DNA from: Rhodamnia argentea
Taxonomy: Eukaryota > Streptophyta > Magnoliopsida > Myrtales > Myrtaceae
Length of the DNA: 64,000 nucleotides
Reading direction: 5' to 3'
Assembly (NCBI RefSeq): GCF_020921035.1
Contig: NC_063151.1
Span: 9,725,501-9,789,500 of the forward strand
Shown here: in pieces, positions 12,024 through 23,000 of the stretch
Layout: each line of letters starts with the position of its first letter
Numbering within the stretch: position 1 is the stretch's first letter
Notes under the pieces: model-generated
The model's database searches: none
Told to the model about the DNA's origin: nothing
What the model saw: only the letters and a program-made list of their open reading frames with translations
Translations under genes and position numbers: made by a program

Positions 12024-12290
12024 ATGCCCTCGATTCGCAGACGCCCACTGAAATCCCTCTTCCTCTCCCCCAAGAGGACGCCGTCCCACCACCACCGCCG
12101 CCACCACCACCACCATACGGCGCCGTCAAGATCGCCGCTTCCGCATCCCACCACCAACCCCCGACGAAGACCGCCTGAGCGGACGCGAGCGGCGGCGAGC
12201 AAGCAACAAATAGGACGGGCGCCGTTCGGCACGGCCATAACACCCATGAAGCTCCCCAAGAAATCGATAAGCCCCTATTTCCTCTTCCGC
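12024..12290 (+). other. Probable first exon or leader of the PPR gene, with a His/Arg/Pro-rich open frame
   Basis: An ATG at 12024 opens a frame of 89 codons to a strong donor at 12291 (CGC|GTAAGTG). The product would be basic, with a run of His encoded by a CAC/CCG-type repeat at about 12088-12116, and no acidic stretch. It could be the untranslated first exon of the PPR gene, an upstream ORF, or an alternative N-terminus. I could not join it in frame to the PPR reading frame. The antisense Trp/Gly-rich frame is a shadow of the triplet repeat. Confidence 0.45.
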
Positions 12291-12565
12291 GTAAGTGCGT
12301 GTATAGTTATTTATGCACCGACTTACTATGCAGCAGATGTTTGAGAAGCTGTCGACTATTAGGGCGGATTCCAGAAATCATCGGCACATTTCCTAAGTCG
12401 AAATACCGGCGGGTCGTTTAAGGTCTGCAGTGTCGCACGCGCACGTGCTGTATTCTTGTACTCGGTTATATATCTGAATCCGGGGGCCTTGAGCTTCAAC
12501 CTGCGAATATTGTCGATCAAAGCCTCAAAGCCATGTATGTTTCTCTGTCATGGCAATTCATCTTT

Positions 12566-13102
12566 GATTTATACTTCTTTCGGAACTCTTGTTAGGATCC
12601 TTGCTCGTGTCAGTATGGGGCTCTTGCATGGAATCTGTCATGGTGCTTTTGCTTATTCAACCTCGTTAGTTCCGGCAACAATTGGTATTTTCTTGCACCC
12701 ACCGTATTTTTTCTTTCTTTTTTGTTTTCTTTTGCTATGTGGACTTTGCCGCGTTTGGCGGTTTTGTTTTTATGGTGCAAAGGTTGGGCATATGATGGTT
12801 TACACTTGATCTCTGAACTCCAGGTAAGTTCACATGTTTGACAAGTTTATATGCTGATGCTTTGCGTCTTTGCACCTCGGTGAAGTTTTCATTTTGGATC
12901 ATTTCGCCACTTCTGTTTTGCTCGAATTTGTAGCAAACAGAGGAAGAAACATAGAAAACGTGTAACGGCTGGAATAGAGAAGGTTTGACCTATATTTCTT
13001 GTCTAGCAAGATCGTTTGAATGCTTAGGAAGGTTAGTCGTGGAATGGCTAAATGCTGTCTGGTGTGATGTTTTGAACATTTAGAGCAATTGAAAAGGCCA
13101 AC
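12566..13102. repeat. Upstream segment of the PPR gene, duplicated at 17880-18500
   Basis: This non-coding stretch between the leader and CDS of the PPR gene recurs at 17880-18500. Long shared runs include GGCATATGATGGTTTACACT and AGGTAAGTTCACATGTTTGA. It retains the unoccupied forms of two micro-insertions found in the other copy (empty sites near 12884-12910 and 13043-13062). Confidence 0.85.
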
Positions 13103-13645
13103 TGTTGCTGTTTGTCTTGCATCTACGAATTTAATGGGTGGGCATGGAAAACTGTGATTGCAACAAGATTCAACTTCTTTCTAGAGTTGTATGTTGACAT
13201 GGTTTTCACAAATTTGTGCTGTTTCTAGAAGTGTATTGGAACTCAAGATACCAAGAATTTAGTACCTCAATTTCATCTGTGGTGGACATTTACTTTTAAT
13301 ATTCATCAAAATCTGCAACTTATAGATGGCTTACTTGCTTTTATTGCTATTACTTTCTAAATACTAAGCTCGTCATTGCCAAATATTGGTCCTTTAACTT
13401 TGGAAATCAACTTGTCATTTTTGTGAAGTTGCTGCGGTTTTGACAAATCGAATTTTCATTAGGTTCAATGGAAATAACTTATGTCCCCTTTAGCAAATGG
13501 TAGCAAAGCAGCATGGGATGGGATATTCAGTAGACGACCTTCCCGCAACAGCAACATGGATCAAGTGATGCCCCATAAGATAATTCTTAACCACATGAAA
13601 GCATTGTAGGGCACAGTGTAGCTTTGCAAGTTAAACGCTCTTCAC

Positions 13646-15352
13646 ATGGCATTTCAATTTTGGTCTCATCAGCTTGCAGTACTTCGGGTGCGCTATAATG
13701 GAGGAAGACATGTTCACATGCCACACCTGCTTTCCTCTGTAGCATCATTTTCTATTGTAATGTCTGGTGATCCTTCAAATTGCTACCATGACGAATTGTG
13801 TAATAGTTATAAAGTGAAGCATCGCTGCCCTGCCGATGAGAAAAACATTCTCAATGAACTCTCTGATTTGTTGCCGATAAGTTGGCCTAATGCTGTTTCC
13901 GATGTGTGTAATGATGATTATGTAAAGAACAAGATGGGAAGTAGAGAGCATCATGGCTTCTTATCCCCTGAAGAGAAATTCCGGGGGGTTTTTCTTCAAA
14001 AGCTGAGGAGCAAAACTGCTGTGGAATACGCTTTGACAAATGTTCCTGCTTATTTGAACATTGACATTGTTGCTAGAGTTGTGAATCGAGGGAACTTAGG
14101 AGGCAAAGCTATGACAATGTTTTTCAACTGGGCGCTAAAACAGCCTACAATTAGTGCGGACACTCATAGCTATAATGTGATTTTGAAAGCACTCGGAAGA
14201 AGGAAATACTTTGGTTTTATGGAGGAGATGATGTGTGAAATGAAATCGAATGGTACAACTGCCACCTTAGAGACTCTTTCAATTGTAATGGACAGTTTTG
14301 TGCGTGCTCATCGAGTGAACAAAGCAATAGAACTTTTTGGCAAGCTGGAAGAGTTTGGATTGGAGCGTGATACAGAGTCTTTAAATGTGCTTTTGCAAAC
14401 GCTATGCCAGCGCTCCCATGTCGGTGCTGCCAACTCGCTTTTGAATTCTGTGGTGGGGAAGGTACCATTTGATATGACAACTTACAATACAATCATAGGT
14501 GGGTGGTCAAGGATGGGTAGAGTAGGTGACATTGAAAAGAATTTGGAGGCAATGGCAGCAGATGGATTTGCACCGAATTCTTCGACTTTTGGACATCTTA
14601 TTCAGGGTTTGGGGAGAGCTGGTCAGATTGATGATGCTGTCCATATTTTTGATGGATTGAAGGAGAAAGGTCATGATCTCGATTTGAGTGTTTACAATGC
14701 CATGATTTATAATTTTGCAATCATCGGGGATTTTGATGCATGTATCCAGTATTATAGGAGCATGCTGAGTGAAAGATGCAATCCTGATATGGATACATAC
14801 AAAAGTCTGATCAACTCCTTTCTTAAGTTTCGAAAAGTGGCTGATGCTCTGGAAATGTTTGATGAGATGTTGAGTAGAGGGCTTGTTCCCACTACTGGGA
14901 TGGTAACCTCATTTATTGAACCTCTGTGTGGTTATGGTCCACCTTATGCTGCACTGATGGTCTACAAGAAGGCAAGGAAAGCTGGATGCATGGTTTCTCT
15001 GAGAGCTTACAAGTTACTACTCATGCGGCTTTCTAGATTTGGTAAATGTGGAATGCTGTTGACTATATGGGATGAAATGCAAGAGGCTGGTCATTTATTG
15101 GATGTGGAAGTTTATGAGTACATTGTCAATGGACTCTGCAACATAGGACAGCTGGCAAATGCAGTACTTGTCATGGAGGAGTGTCTGCGCAAGGGTTTTT
15201 GCCCTAGCAGGCGTATTTATAGCAAACTAAATACTAAATTATTGGTTTCAAACAATGTAGAGAAAGCTTACAAGCTGTTTTTGAAGATTAAACATGCACG
15301 CCTCCATGATAATGCGAGAAGATACTGGCGTGCTAAGGGATGGCATTTTTAA
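13646..15352 (+). CDS. P-class pentatricopeptide repeat protein, probably mitochondrial
   Basis: Uninterrupted 568-codon frame, typical of intron-poor PPR genes. PPR proteins bind organellar RNA and act in its processing, stability or translation. The first 40 residues contain Arg and His and no acidic residue, consistent with an organellar presequence. From about residue 175 tandem 35-residue motifs follow, recognisable by HSYNVILKALGR, TTYNTIIGGWSRMGR, STFGHLIQGLGRAGQ, SVYNAMIYNFAIIGD and DTYKSLINSF, interleaved with segments like 'DALEMFDEMLSRGL'. There is no E, DYW or SMR domain; it ends RRYWRAKGWHF. It resembles the Arabidopsis protein I recall as At5g43820. The ATG at 13646 is the first in frame; GCTCTTCACATGG gives a weak context. 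Promoter and leader are probably at about 12.0 kb. Confidence 0.88.
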   Translation: MAFQFWSHQLAVLRVRYNGGRHVHMPHLLSSVASFSIVMSGDPSNCYHDELCNSYKVKHRCPADEKNILNELSDLLPISWPNAVSDVCNDDYVKNKMGSREHHGFLSPEEKFRGVFLQKLRSKTAVEYALTNVPAYLNIDIVARVVNRGNLGGKAMTMFFNWALKQPTISADTHSYNVILKALGRRKYFGFMEEMMCEMKSNGTTATLETLSIVMDSFVRAHRVNKAIELFGKLEEFGLERDTESLNVLLQTLCQRSHVGAANSLLNSVVGKVPFDMTTYNTIIGGWSRMGRVGDIEKNLEAMAADGFAPNSSTFGHLIQGLGRAGQIDDAVHIFDGLKEKGHDLDLSVYNAMIYNFAIIGDFDACIQYYRSMLSERCNPDMDTYKSLINSFLKFRKVADALEMFDEMLSRGLVPTTGMVTSFIEPLCGYGPPYAALMVYKKARKAGCMVSLRAYKLLLMRLSRFGKCGMLLTIWDEMQEAGHLLDVEVYEYIVNGLCNIGQLANAVLVMEECLRKGFCPSRRIYSKLNTKLLVSNNVEKAYKLFLKIKHARLHDNARRYWRAKGWHF

Positions 15353-16214
15353 GTTTGCTCTTGGTTCTGGTGTGCCAGAACATGATTCTTTTTGCTTCTC
15401 AGGCATATTCTTGTCAATGGGAAGGAGATAATTGTACAGGTAATCATCTCGTAAATCTCTTCCTAAAAAACGCAACAATCCACAATCCTTTTAATCTTGC
15501 TATTATTTAGTCTAGCACCTCTTGCACAGTATACCTTCACAGTGCTTAAATATTCTGGCATGGTCGGGGACATCTTGAGAGATCAAATCAAGTACCGCGG
15601 GACGCAGGTCAAATCGGGGACATTGCAGCTTTTTTCTTTTTTTATTACCATGTGAATATTTTTTTTTTGGTAAGGACCATGTGAATATTTATCTTTGTTC
15701 ATGACATAAATATAATACACATCTCCATTTAGTTATTGTCATCACCTTTTTTTGGGTGATTTGGGTTTATATGCGTTATTCTAGACTCTTTTAGACAAGG
15801 TAAGGCAGAAAAAGAGTGAGAAGATGGTGAAGCACGCTCAACTAGCCTAAGTTGCATGCTGTTTTTTCCTTTGCTCACTCACAAGCGTGCGAATGTTTGT
15901 GGTGGTTTCTTTATCAGAGAGAAATGCGCAGGATGATTTTTCCTTTCCTTTCTTTTGAGCTTATACTCCACTGTTTATTCAAAGTCTATGTAACGTGATT
16001 TTTCGTTGGAGCTTGCTTTGGAACAAGTGGAATGCTGAGTGTAGAATAATTCTTCGTTCTCTTTTTGCCAGACATAAGTTGATTGGCAAACAGTGTGCTT
16101 GAGGCTATGAGGCTTGGAGTCAGAGGTGTTCGACAAAATTTGTCTTTCTTATCTAAAGAATTGTGGGTACGCCTCTTGTGTTCTTGTTTGGAAATATTCA
16201 CTAGTTCCCGTCGG
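15353..16214. other. PPR 3' flank and spacer
   Basis: Presumed 3'UTR followed by unassigned sequence. One micro-insertion lies at 15647-15690. No other gene was found. Confidence 0.5.
15647..15690 (-). mobile_element. Micro-insertion: CCTTACC plus poly(A) on the minus strand, 15-bp direct repeats
   Basis: The 15-mer ACCATGTGAATATTT is at 15647-15661 and 15676-15690. The 14 bases between (15662-15675) are seven T followed by GGTAAGG, which on the minus strand read CCTTACC then poly(A). Confidence 0.7.
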
Positions 16215-17720
16215 TCCCCAAATTGTTGTTTCTGGAAATGGACTTCAGATTCATTTTTCGGAGGTGATTTATTTTCTGCAAAACCATGTCCATCTGAACA
16301 AGAATCTTCTGCGCTAACTAATCCAACTGTTAGCGCACCTCTCTCCTCTGCTGTTACTTCAGTTTCTGGAAGCCAACCTTCTGTGAGGCCCAATGCACTG
16401 AATGCTTTTGCGAAGGTCATTCTCTATGCTTTCTTCTAGCAGTCATGTTCAGCGTCCCTATGTGCCTTCAAACCCACAAGAGCACATTCCATCTCTAGGT
16501 TATTCCTCATTCGCATTGCCTGGAACTTCAGTAATTCTTCTTCCAGTGATAATCAGCTTCCTTGGCCAAAGATGAAGCCATCTGATGTTAGAAAGTACAT
16601 GAAAGTATTTGTGGAAGTAGACATGGACAGAGATGGGAAGATTACTGGCTAGCAGGCTTGCAACTTATTTCTGAGTTGAGGCTACCAAGAGGTATCCGAG
16701 GGTAGGTGTGAGGTCCTTTCTCCACTTAGTCGTATAGTACTTTCCGTTAGTACAGTTTCCTTTAAATCGCTTTTATATGTTTAATACCATCATAGGCTGA
16801 GTTACTTGCCAAAGATTATGATGAGAAGTAGAAGCAAGATGCAAAGATAGCATCTAACTTAACAATAGAGGAGGCAACCATTCGTGAACACTAGGTAGTT
16901 TTTTTTGTTTTTTTCAGAGAACTTCAGGTAGTTTACTTACTGGGAATTCGGGGATATGGTGGTGGTTGCATCTCTATCCTGCGGAATAACCCAAACAAAT
17001 ATATAACGACGGCATTTTTGCCTTTGAATATTTTCCGCAAAAGCATACAAGTTTTCATGGTAAACATAAATGGTTGCTCCCTGACTTCTATATATTTCAA
17101 GTTTGCTTCTAAAGTACTTTATCTTATTGCCCTATCTGAAGGAAACAGGTTCAAGATCTTTACATATTTTATAATGCTTGTTAATAGATTCTCCAATATT
17201 TACTCTAGTCTGCCCATTTGTCCTTTCCCATTCTGATGAGATTCCTAATGCAATTTATATTTGTTTTTGTAGAATTCACCGTGATTGATTTGCTTTTCAT
17301 TGCATGTCGTCACAACTGTTTTCCCCCCTTTATGAATTTGTATACATGAGTACTTGTCCACATCGTTTCCCAGATTACATCTGTTGTTTCAGCTTCCTGC
17401 TTTAATTATTATCTGGCAAATGGCATTAATATGCAATTGTTCGTTTGACTTTTCTTTAAATTATCTTTTGTGGTTGAAGACTTTTCTTTAAAGGAAATGT
17501 CCTTTTCCCTTTCTGATTGCTGGAAATATTCTTTTGTGGTGTTTCTACTTATGTTCTCTTTTGTGGTGTTCGATATATTTTATCTTTAATGAGATCTTTT
17601 ATATTAATTAGTAAGGTTTTCACTTGCTACAAGCTGCCCCCAAGAAACTCCCCAAAATTGTCATCCTCTCTCTGGGAGTGTGCGTGCGCGCTGTCTGAAG
17701 CTCTCATTCTCACTGGTTAG
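16215..17720 (+). pseudogene. Partial, broken copy of the EH1/Pan1-like gene
   Basis: Two blocks match the intact gene downstream. 16215-16700 corresponds to exon 2 at about 21407-21905 (phrases FFGGDLFSAKP, SSALTNPTVSAPLSSA, KITG). About 16707-17720 corresponds to 25442-26220 (exon 7 and flanking introns). The 3.5 kb between these blocks in the parent is deleted. Introns are kept, so this is a DNA-level duplicate and not a processed copy. It is disabled by TAG stops at 16650-16652 and 16829-16831, a frameshift near 16410-16445, and loss of the start, the first EH domain and the C-terminus. Confidence 0.9.
16886..16933 (-). mobile_element. Micro-insertion within the EH pseudogene, empty site in the parent gene
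   Basis: Two versions of a 15-mer (GAACACTAGGTAGTT at 16886-16900, GAACTTCAGGTAGTT at 16919-16933) flank an 18-bp insert (16901-16918) that on the minus strand reads TCTGAAAAAAACAAAAAA. The intact gene has a single GAACTTCAGGTAGTT at 25624-25638, the pre-insertion state. The first repeat has drifted at three positions, and the GACC motif is absent here. Confidence 0.55.
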
Positions 17721-18230
17721 CAGATTTATGAACATGTGGATACAGACTTATAGTCGATGCCAGTGCATCTATGTTTCTGAGCTGTATTATACGCTAATCT
17801 CTGTTTACCTTTCCTTGTGGTGTTCTTTAGTTTCAGTATGATCCGATAGTTTAGGTTAATTGAAGTCGATTTCTTCTGTGATTTATATATATTTTTGACT
17901 CGTGTTAGGTCCAGTTGTCTCATGTACAAGGATTGTTGCTGTGTCGGTATCAGGCTCTAGCACGTAATCTATCTAGTGCTTTCAATTATTGAACTTGTTA
18001 GTTCTGGCAACAATTGGTATTTTCTTGCATTCATCATGTTACTTCTTTTCTGTTTTCTATAGCTATGTGGACTTTTCTGCGTTCCTGAATTTATCAGCAA
18101 TTTTTTTTTTCTTATGGTGCAAAGATTGGGCATATGATGGTTTACACTTGATCTCTGAACTTCAGGTAAGTTCACATGTTTGACAAGTTTACATGCTGAT
18201 GCTTTGCGTCTTTGCACCATTGTAAGAAGT

Positions 18231-18278
18231 TCATATGGTCAATTTTTTTTTCTTTTGGGTCAAATCATAAGGTCATTT
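18231..18278 (-). mobile_element. Micro-insertion: TTTGACCC plus A-rich tail on the minus strand
   Basis: Flanked by TCATATGGTCAATT (18231-18244) and TCATAAGGTCATTT (18265-18278), an imperfect repeat. The insert ends TTTTGGGTCAAA, so on the minus strand it reads TTTGACCC followed by an A-rich tract. The sister copy at about 12884-12910 has no insert and a single 'tcattttggatcattt'. Confidence 0.62.
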
Positions 18279-18417
18279 GGTGGCCTCTGTTTTGCTCAAA
18301 TTAGTTGCACAACAGAGGAAGAAAAAGAAAAAACAAGTGAAGGGCGGTATATAAAAACTTTGACTTATATAAATGTCTAGCAAAGATCATTTAAATGGTT
18401 AGGAAGGTCAGTAGCAG

Positions 18418-18456
18418 AAAGGCTAAATGTTTTTCGGGCGACAAAGGCTAAATGTT
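18418..18456 (-). mobile_element. Micro-insertion of 11 bp, 14-bp direct repeats
   Basis: AAAGGCTAAATGTT is at 18418-18431 and 18443-18456. The 11 bases between read GTCGCCCGAAA on the minus strand. The sister copy has one 'aatggctaaatgctgtc' at about 13043-13059. The insert has only a very short A tail. Confidence 0.55.
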
Positions 18457-18500
18457 ATCAGGCTGATGTTTTGAACATTTGTGGAATTGAAAAGACCAAC

Positions 18501-20070
18501 CGGGCATACAAACGTAGCCACATTTCCGATATGTCGGTCAATGCTTGGTTCAGCTTCGGATTGTCTAGCAAGTTTTCATCCTCAACAGGAGGACCCCGAG
18601 CCGGGAGTACGAGACCTGAACATGCAAAATGGCCACACCTGTGATGGTACTCAATGGTAGCTTTGTCTAGTTTGAAATGAAAGGCAGTTATCTTCGTCAG
18701 CAGCCGATGCTGAACCGGATGATGAGGCAGGAAGCTGAAATCGAGTCCCATGTAAACATGTTACGGCATTAAGAGATTGACACATCGGGTCATTTTCATA
18801 TTGAAATCTGGGTCCACTTCTTCGAACATACATATCTCCAGTTTTTGGAGCTAACATGTGTGTACTTTCGGACACACTTGCACTTGCTGAAAATTTTACG
18901 ATTTCGGGTTTCCGGTTTTTGCTTCAGAATTTAGAGCAGGAACTGCGGGCCGAGGTTTGGATGCTTCGGTCATTCATTGGTTGAGGTTTGGACTGACCGT
19001 GCTGTTCTTAAGGACGATAACAATCTGCTTGGTTTTCGAAAAGCATCTGAAGCATACGAGATCACATGATCCACTCTTAGGAGCAATGCGATGTTTGAAT
19101 CAGGAACTCGCGTTCGGATTTGTCACGTCTAAGGAACACCAGTAAAAATCACCTTGGACAATTTTTATCGTATCTGGCCTTTTTTTTTTCGGCATCGCCA
19201 AGTGCGATTCCAAGCCACGGCTTAGCGAAGTATCTGCTTGATTGCCGGGGCGATGTCCGGCCATTCGAGCTCAGTCTCTCAAAGGCCAGATTGCCATAAA
19301 TACTTAAAGATTTTCAGCACTGATTTACCCAAGATCAACTTTACTTCAACTCGGTCATTTAATTTATCTTTTCAAAAAATAAAAGGAAGAAATTGGCCCA
19401 GTCCCCTGAGTTAAAAAGATTGCATTTTCCCTTTTCGCCGTATTTAATTTTTTTTTTTAAGGTTTAGTGATTTGGAAATAAAAATAATCGCTCGTGTTAT
19501 TTTAAAAAAATTGAACATATAAAAATTTTGTTCATCGGTTATAAAAAAAAATTAAATATAAATTATTGATAATATATTTATTGATTCATTATTTCAATCG
19601 ACGTGAATAATGATTTTTAAAATGAAAAAAAAAAAATGGAGGTTAACTGGATTACAAACGTGTTGTTATCTTTGTAGTAAGCCGGCAAAACTTGGGTATT
19701 TTCTAGACTGCTTTTAGATCGGACTAAAGAGTATTTCTGCTCTATAGTCTTTCCATCTCGCTACCGATTTTTTTTTTTTTAATCCGCTTTCGGAAAGGTT
19801 CGCCCTTCCTCCGTCCGCAGTTGCTCCGTCGACGGTCTCCATTTCCTCCTCGATCGCGAGGGAGAGGAAGTTCCAAAACCCGATTTGCGCTTCCAATCTA
19901 GACGAACCCGTTCCCCAATCCGACATCCCTCCTCCCCCGTCTCGCCTCGATCTGGCCAACCGCACCCCCCAATCCGATCGCTCCTCCTCCTCGGGATCTT
20001 CTGTATTGCGCGTGCTCGATTCGATTGGATTGGGTTGCAGCCGGTTGGTTTCGGGGCTCGAGTTCGCGGA
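18501..20070. other. Spacer and EH gene promoter/leader
   Basis: No gene was recognised between 18501 and about 19700; short frames are unsupported. From about 19790 the sequence turns C/T-rich, consistent with the 5'UTR of the EH gene. Frames overlapping 19714-20403 on the minus strand are antisense shadows of that leader. Confidence 0.5.
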
Positions 20071-23000
20071 ATGGCGGGGAGCATGGAGCAATTCGAGGCT
20101 TACTTCAGGAGAGCGGATTTGGACGGGGATGGCAGGATCAGCGGGGCTGAAGCCGTCGCCTTCTTCCAAGGATCCAACTTGCCGAAGCACGTCCTTGCTC
20201 AGGTTACTCACTCCTCTGTGTCTTCGCTGTGTTGTGTGGTCTACTGGATTTCTCCCGTTCTGGTCGGTTCTTAGTTCATTGTTGCGATCACTTCTTTCGG
20301 GAGTCTTGGTGATGGCCTTTTTTCTTATTTGTGTAAGTAGGTGGATTAGAAGACGAATCTGACTGGTCGAGGTGAAACTCCAGTTTCGTTTGATTCGAAT
20401 CACTGTAATTGGACCTGGATTGTCTGGTCGATAAATCTGCGAACTTTCGTGTTAATGCTGGAACTTAGTTGATTGAGGATTGGACAACCTAGCAGTGAGG
20501 GATTGTGAGCTTGTTAGGTTATGGGTGTTTCCTTTAAGTCCGATGATTAAAGTTCGCTCGGTCTTCTTCTGTGCCAATTACTAGATTGTATTACTGAAAA
20601 TACACTCAATTTCTGGAGATTTCATGATACGCATTTGAAACGAGGCAGTCAGGGATCCATCTATGTTTTGATTCACAAGTCAAGAACGAGGTTCCTTTCT
20701 TTGTTTACCCGTTCTGCCCGAGTTAGTGCTGATTGTTTGATTTTTCCAATACTTAGTTGTTAGTATTATTAGCTGGCATTTGTCTGTCGAGGAACTCATT
20801 GAGCTTTGCATTGATGCTAATGGAAACGCATTGTGATGTTACCATTGCCACAGATATGGATGCATGCTGATCAGGCCCATACTGGCTTCCTTGGTCGGGC
20901 TGAATTTTACAATGCTCTGAAGCTTGTCACGGTAGCACAGAGTAAAAGGGAATTAACAGCAGATATAGTCAAGGCTGCCCTGTATGGCCCTGCTGCTGCT
21001 AAAATACCCCCTCCACAAATCAATCTTTCTGCCATACCTGCACCACATGGGAGCACTACAGCTGTTGCAGCAACCCCGCCGATGAGAGCGACAGCTCAAC
21101 CAGCATCTCCGAGTTTTGGCTTTGGATTTCCTTCACAACAACAACAACAACCTGTTAGACCGCCTCAACCTATGCCTGCTCCTACTGCTTTCCGTGCGCC
21201 GCAGGCAAATGCAGGTTCACAATTTCCCATGGGGAGTAGTTTAGCGGGTCCTGGTGTTCCAAACACAAACATGTCAAGTGATTGGACCGGTGGAAGGAGC
21301 GGTGGAGTGTCAGTTGGATCCAGAGATACTAATTCCTCGGTTCTATCAGCTTTATCGAAACCACAGACTCTACCTTCTTTATCTCCACAGGCAGTGGCCA
21401 GTGATTCTAAAGCAGTAGTTGTTCCTGGAAATGGATCTTCTCCAGATTCTTTTTTTGGAGGTGATTTATTCTCTGCAAAACCCTCTCCATCCAAACAAGA
21501 ATCTTCTGCACTAACTAATCCCACTGTCAGCGCACCTCTGTCCTCTGCTATAACTCCTGTTTCTGGAGGCCAACCTTCTGTGAAGCCCAATGCACTGGAT
21601 GCTTTGCAGACTTCATTCTCTGAGCTTTCTTCTAGTAGTCAGGTTCAGCGTCCTCCTATGCCTTCGAACCCACGAGAGCAGGTTCCATCGCTAGGTTCTT
21701 CCTCATTCGCATCGCCTGGAATTTCAGTTGTGGTAGCTAATTCTTCTTCCAGTGATAATCAGCTTAATTGGCCAAAGATGAAGCCATCTGATGTTCAAAA
21801 ATACACGAAGGTTTTTATGGAAGTAGACACAGACAGAGATGGGAAGATTACTGGCGAGCAGGCTCGCAACTTATTTCTGAGTTGGAGGCTGCCAAGAGGT
21901 AAACTATTTCACATATTGCATTTTCTGTGTTGGTTTGTCTTGTTGGTCTTGATTTGCTAGTTTTGGTGCCTATGATGATGTCGTGTTGGATGTTCCATAT
22001 GATGTTGTGCCTCCATATGTATGGTGATACCATCAAAGTGTCTTTCATGTTTTACAACCAAAACAAGAGCCTGAAAGGTGTTGCTATCTGCAAGGGAACA
22101 CCCACATGGAATATGAGAAAATGATACCTGATGTTTAGCCGACTAGACAAAAAGAAATATGCAGAAAAAGAAAAGAAATTTATGACATTTGAAATATGAA
22201 CGTACCTTTGATGTTTACCTCAGATTTTGGTAATGTTCAATGTATGCTCTCTCTCAATCTCTTCTCTCTACTCTTGTTGCATTAGTTTTCTTAGGAGGCA
22301 GAATTCATGGGGTAGTGTTGACTTTCCTCTTGCTAAATCTCTATAATGTCCAATCTTGCTGCTCTCCCTAATTTTCCAAAGAATTGTTTCCTTGCTGAAA
22401 TCATTGAATCCCTTTGTCCATGGTGGAACTATGGAATACGCCATGATACCATCAAATCCCTCGGTCTTATGACAATATGAACCCTAACGTGGTTGGGCCC
22501 TCAGGAAACTACATTTTGGTAGTTGAGTCTGTTTTTTTTTTTTTTTTGGGTCAAAATAGTTGAGTCTGTTGGTTAGTCATTTGTACGCCTTTTTTTTCTT
22601 TCCTTCTCCTTTATTTCTTAATTATTATTTTGAATATGAAAGCAAAAGGTTAAATTGAATAGTACTTGTCCCCTTCCCCTTTTCTCCTGTTTCATCACAC
22701 AGGTATATTCGTATATGTTACTCCATCATGTTAGGCAGCATGATCATGCGTCTGTTAGTCATCATGTGAATCAGCATGATCACTAAAGGCTGTATCTGTT
22801 GCTTAAGTGCAAGTATAAGCTTAAGACCGATGCTGCATAACATCGTTATTAGTTAAAAGCTTAAAGTTGTTCACACCCTTGCTTTGTCGATGTTCGTTAT
22901 ATATCAACCACTATTTCTCGAGGAAGGTCAGTCGCAGTTGTTATCCTTTTAGTTGAACGCAGGCAAAACGTCAAGTTAGAGAACACGTTTTTATAAACTA

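Larger units (their letters stand above)
17880..18500. repeat. Second copy of the PPR upstream segment
   Basis: Homologous to 12566-13102 but not followed by any PPR coding sequence. It directly follows the EH pseudogene. It is longer than its sister partly because of two micro-insertions at 18231-18278 and 18418-18456. Confidence 0.85.

Noticed and set aside
12022-12259. Trp/Gly-rich minus-strand frames
   Set aside because: They are the antisense of the CAC/CCG triplet repeat in the PPR leader; no motif or splice structure supports them.
19714-20403. 229-codon minus-strand frame
   Set aside because: It overlaps the C/T-rich leader and first exon of the EH gene on the opposite strand and has no recognisable domain.
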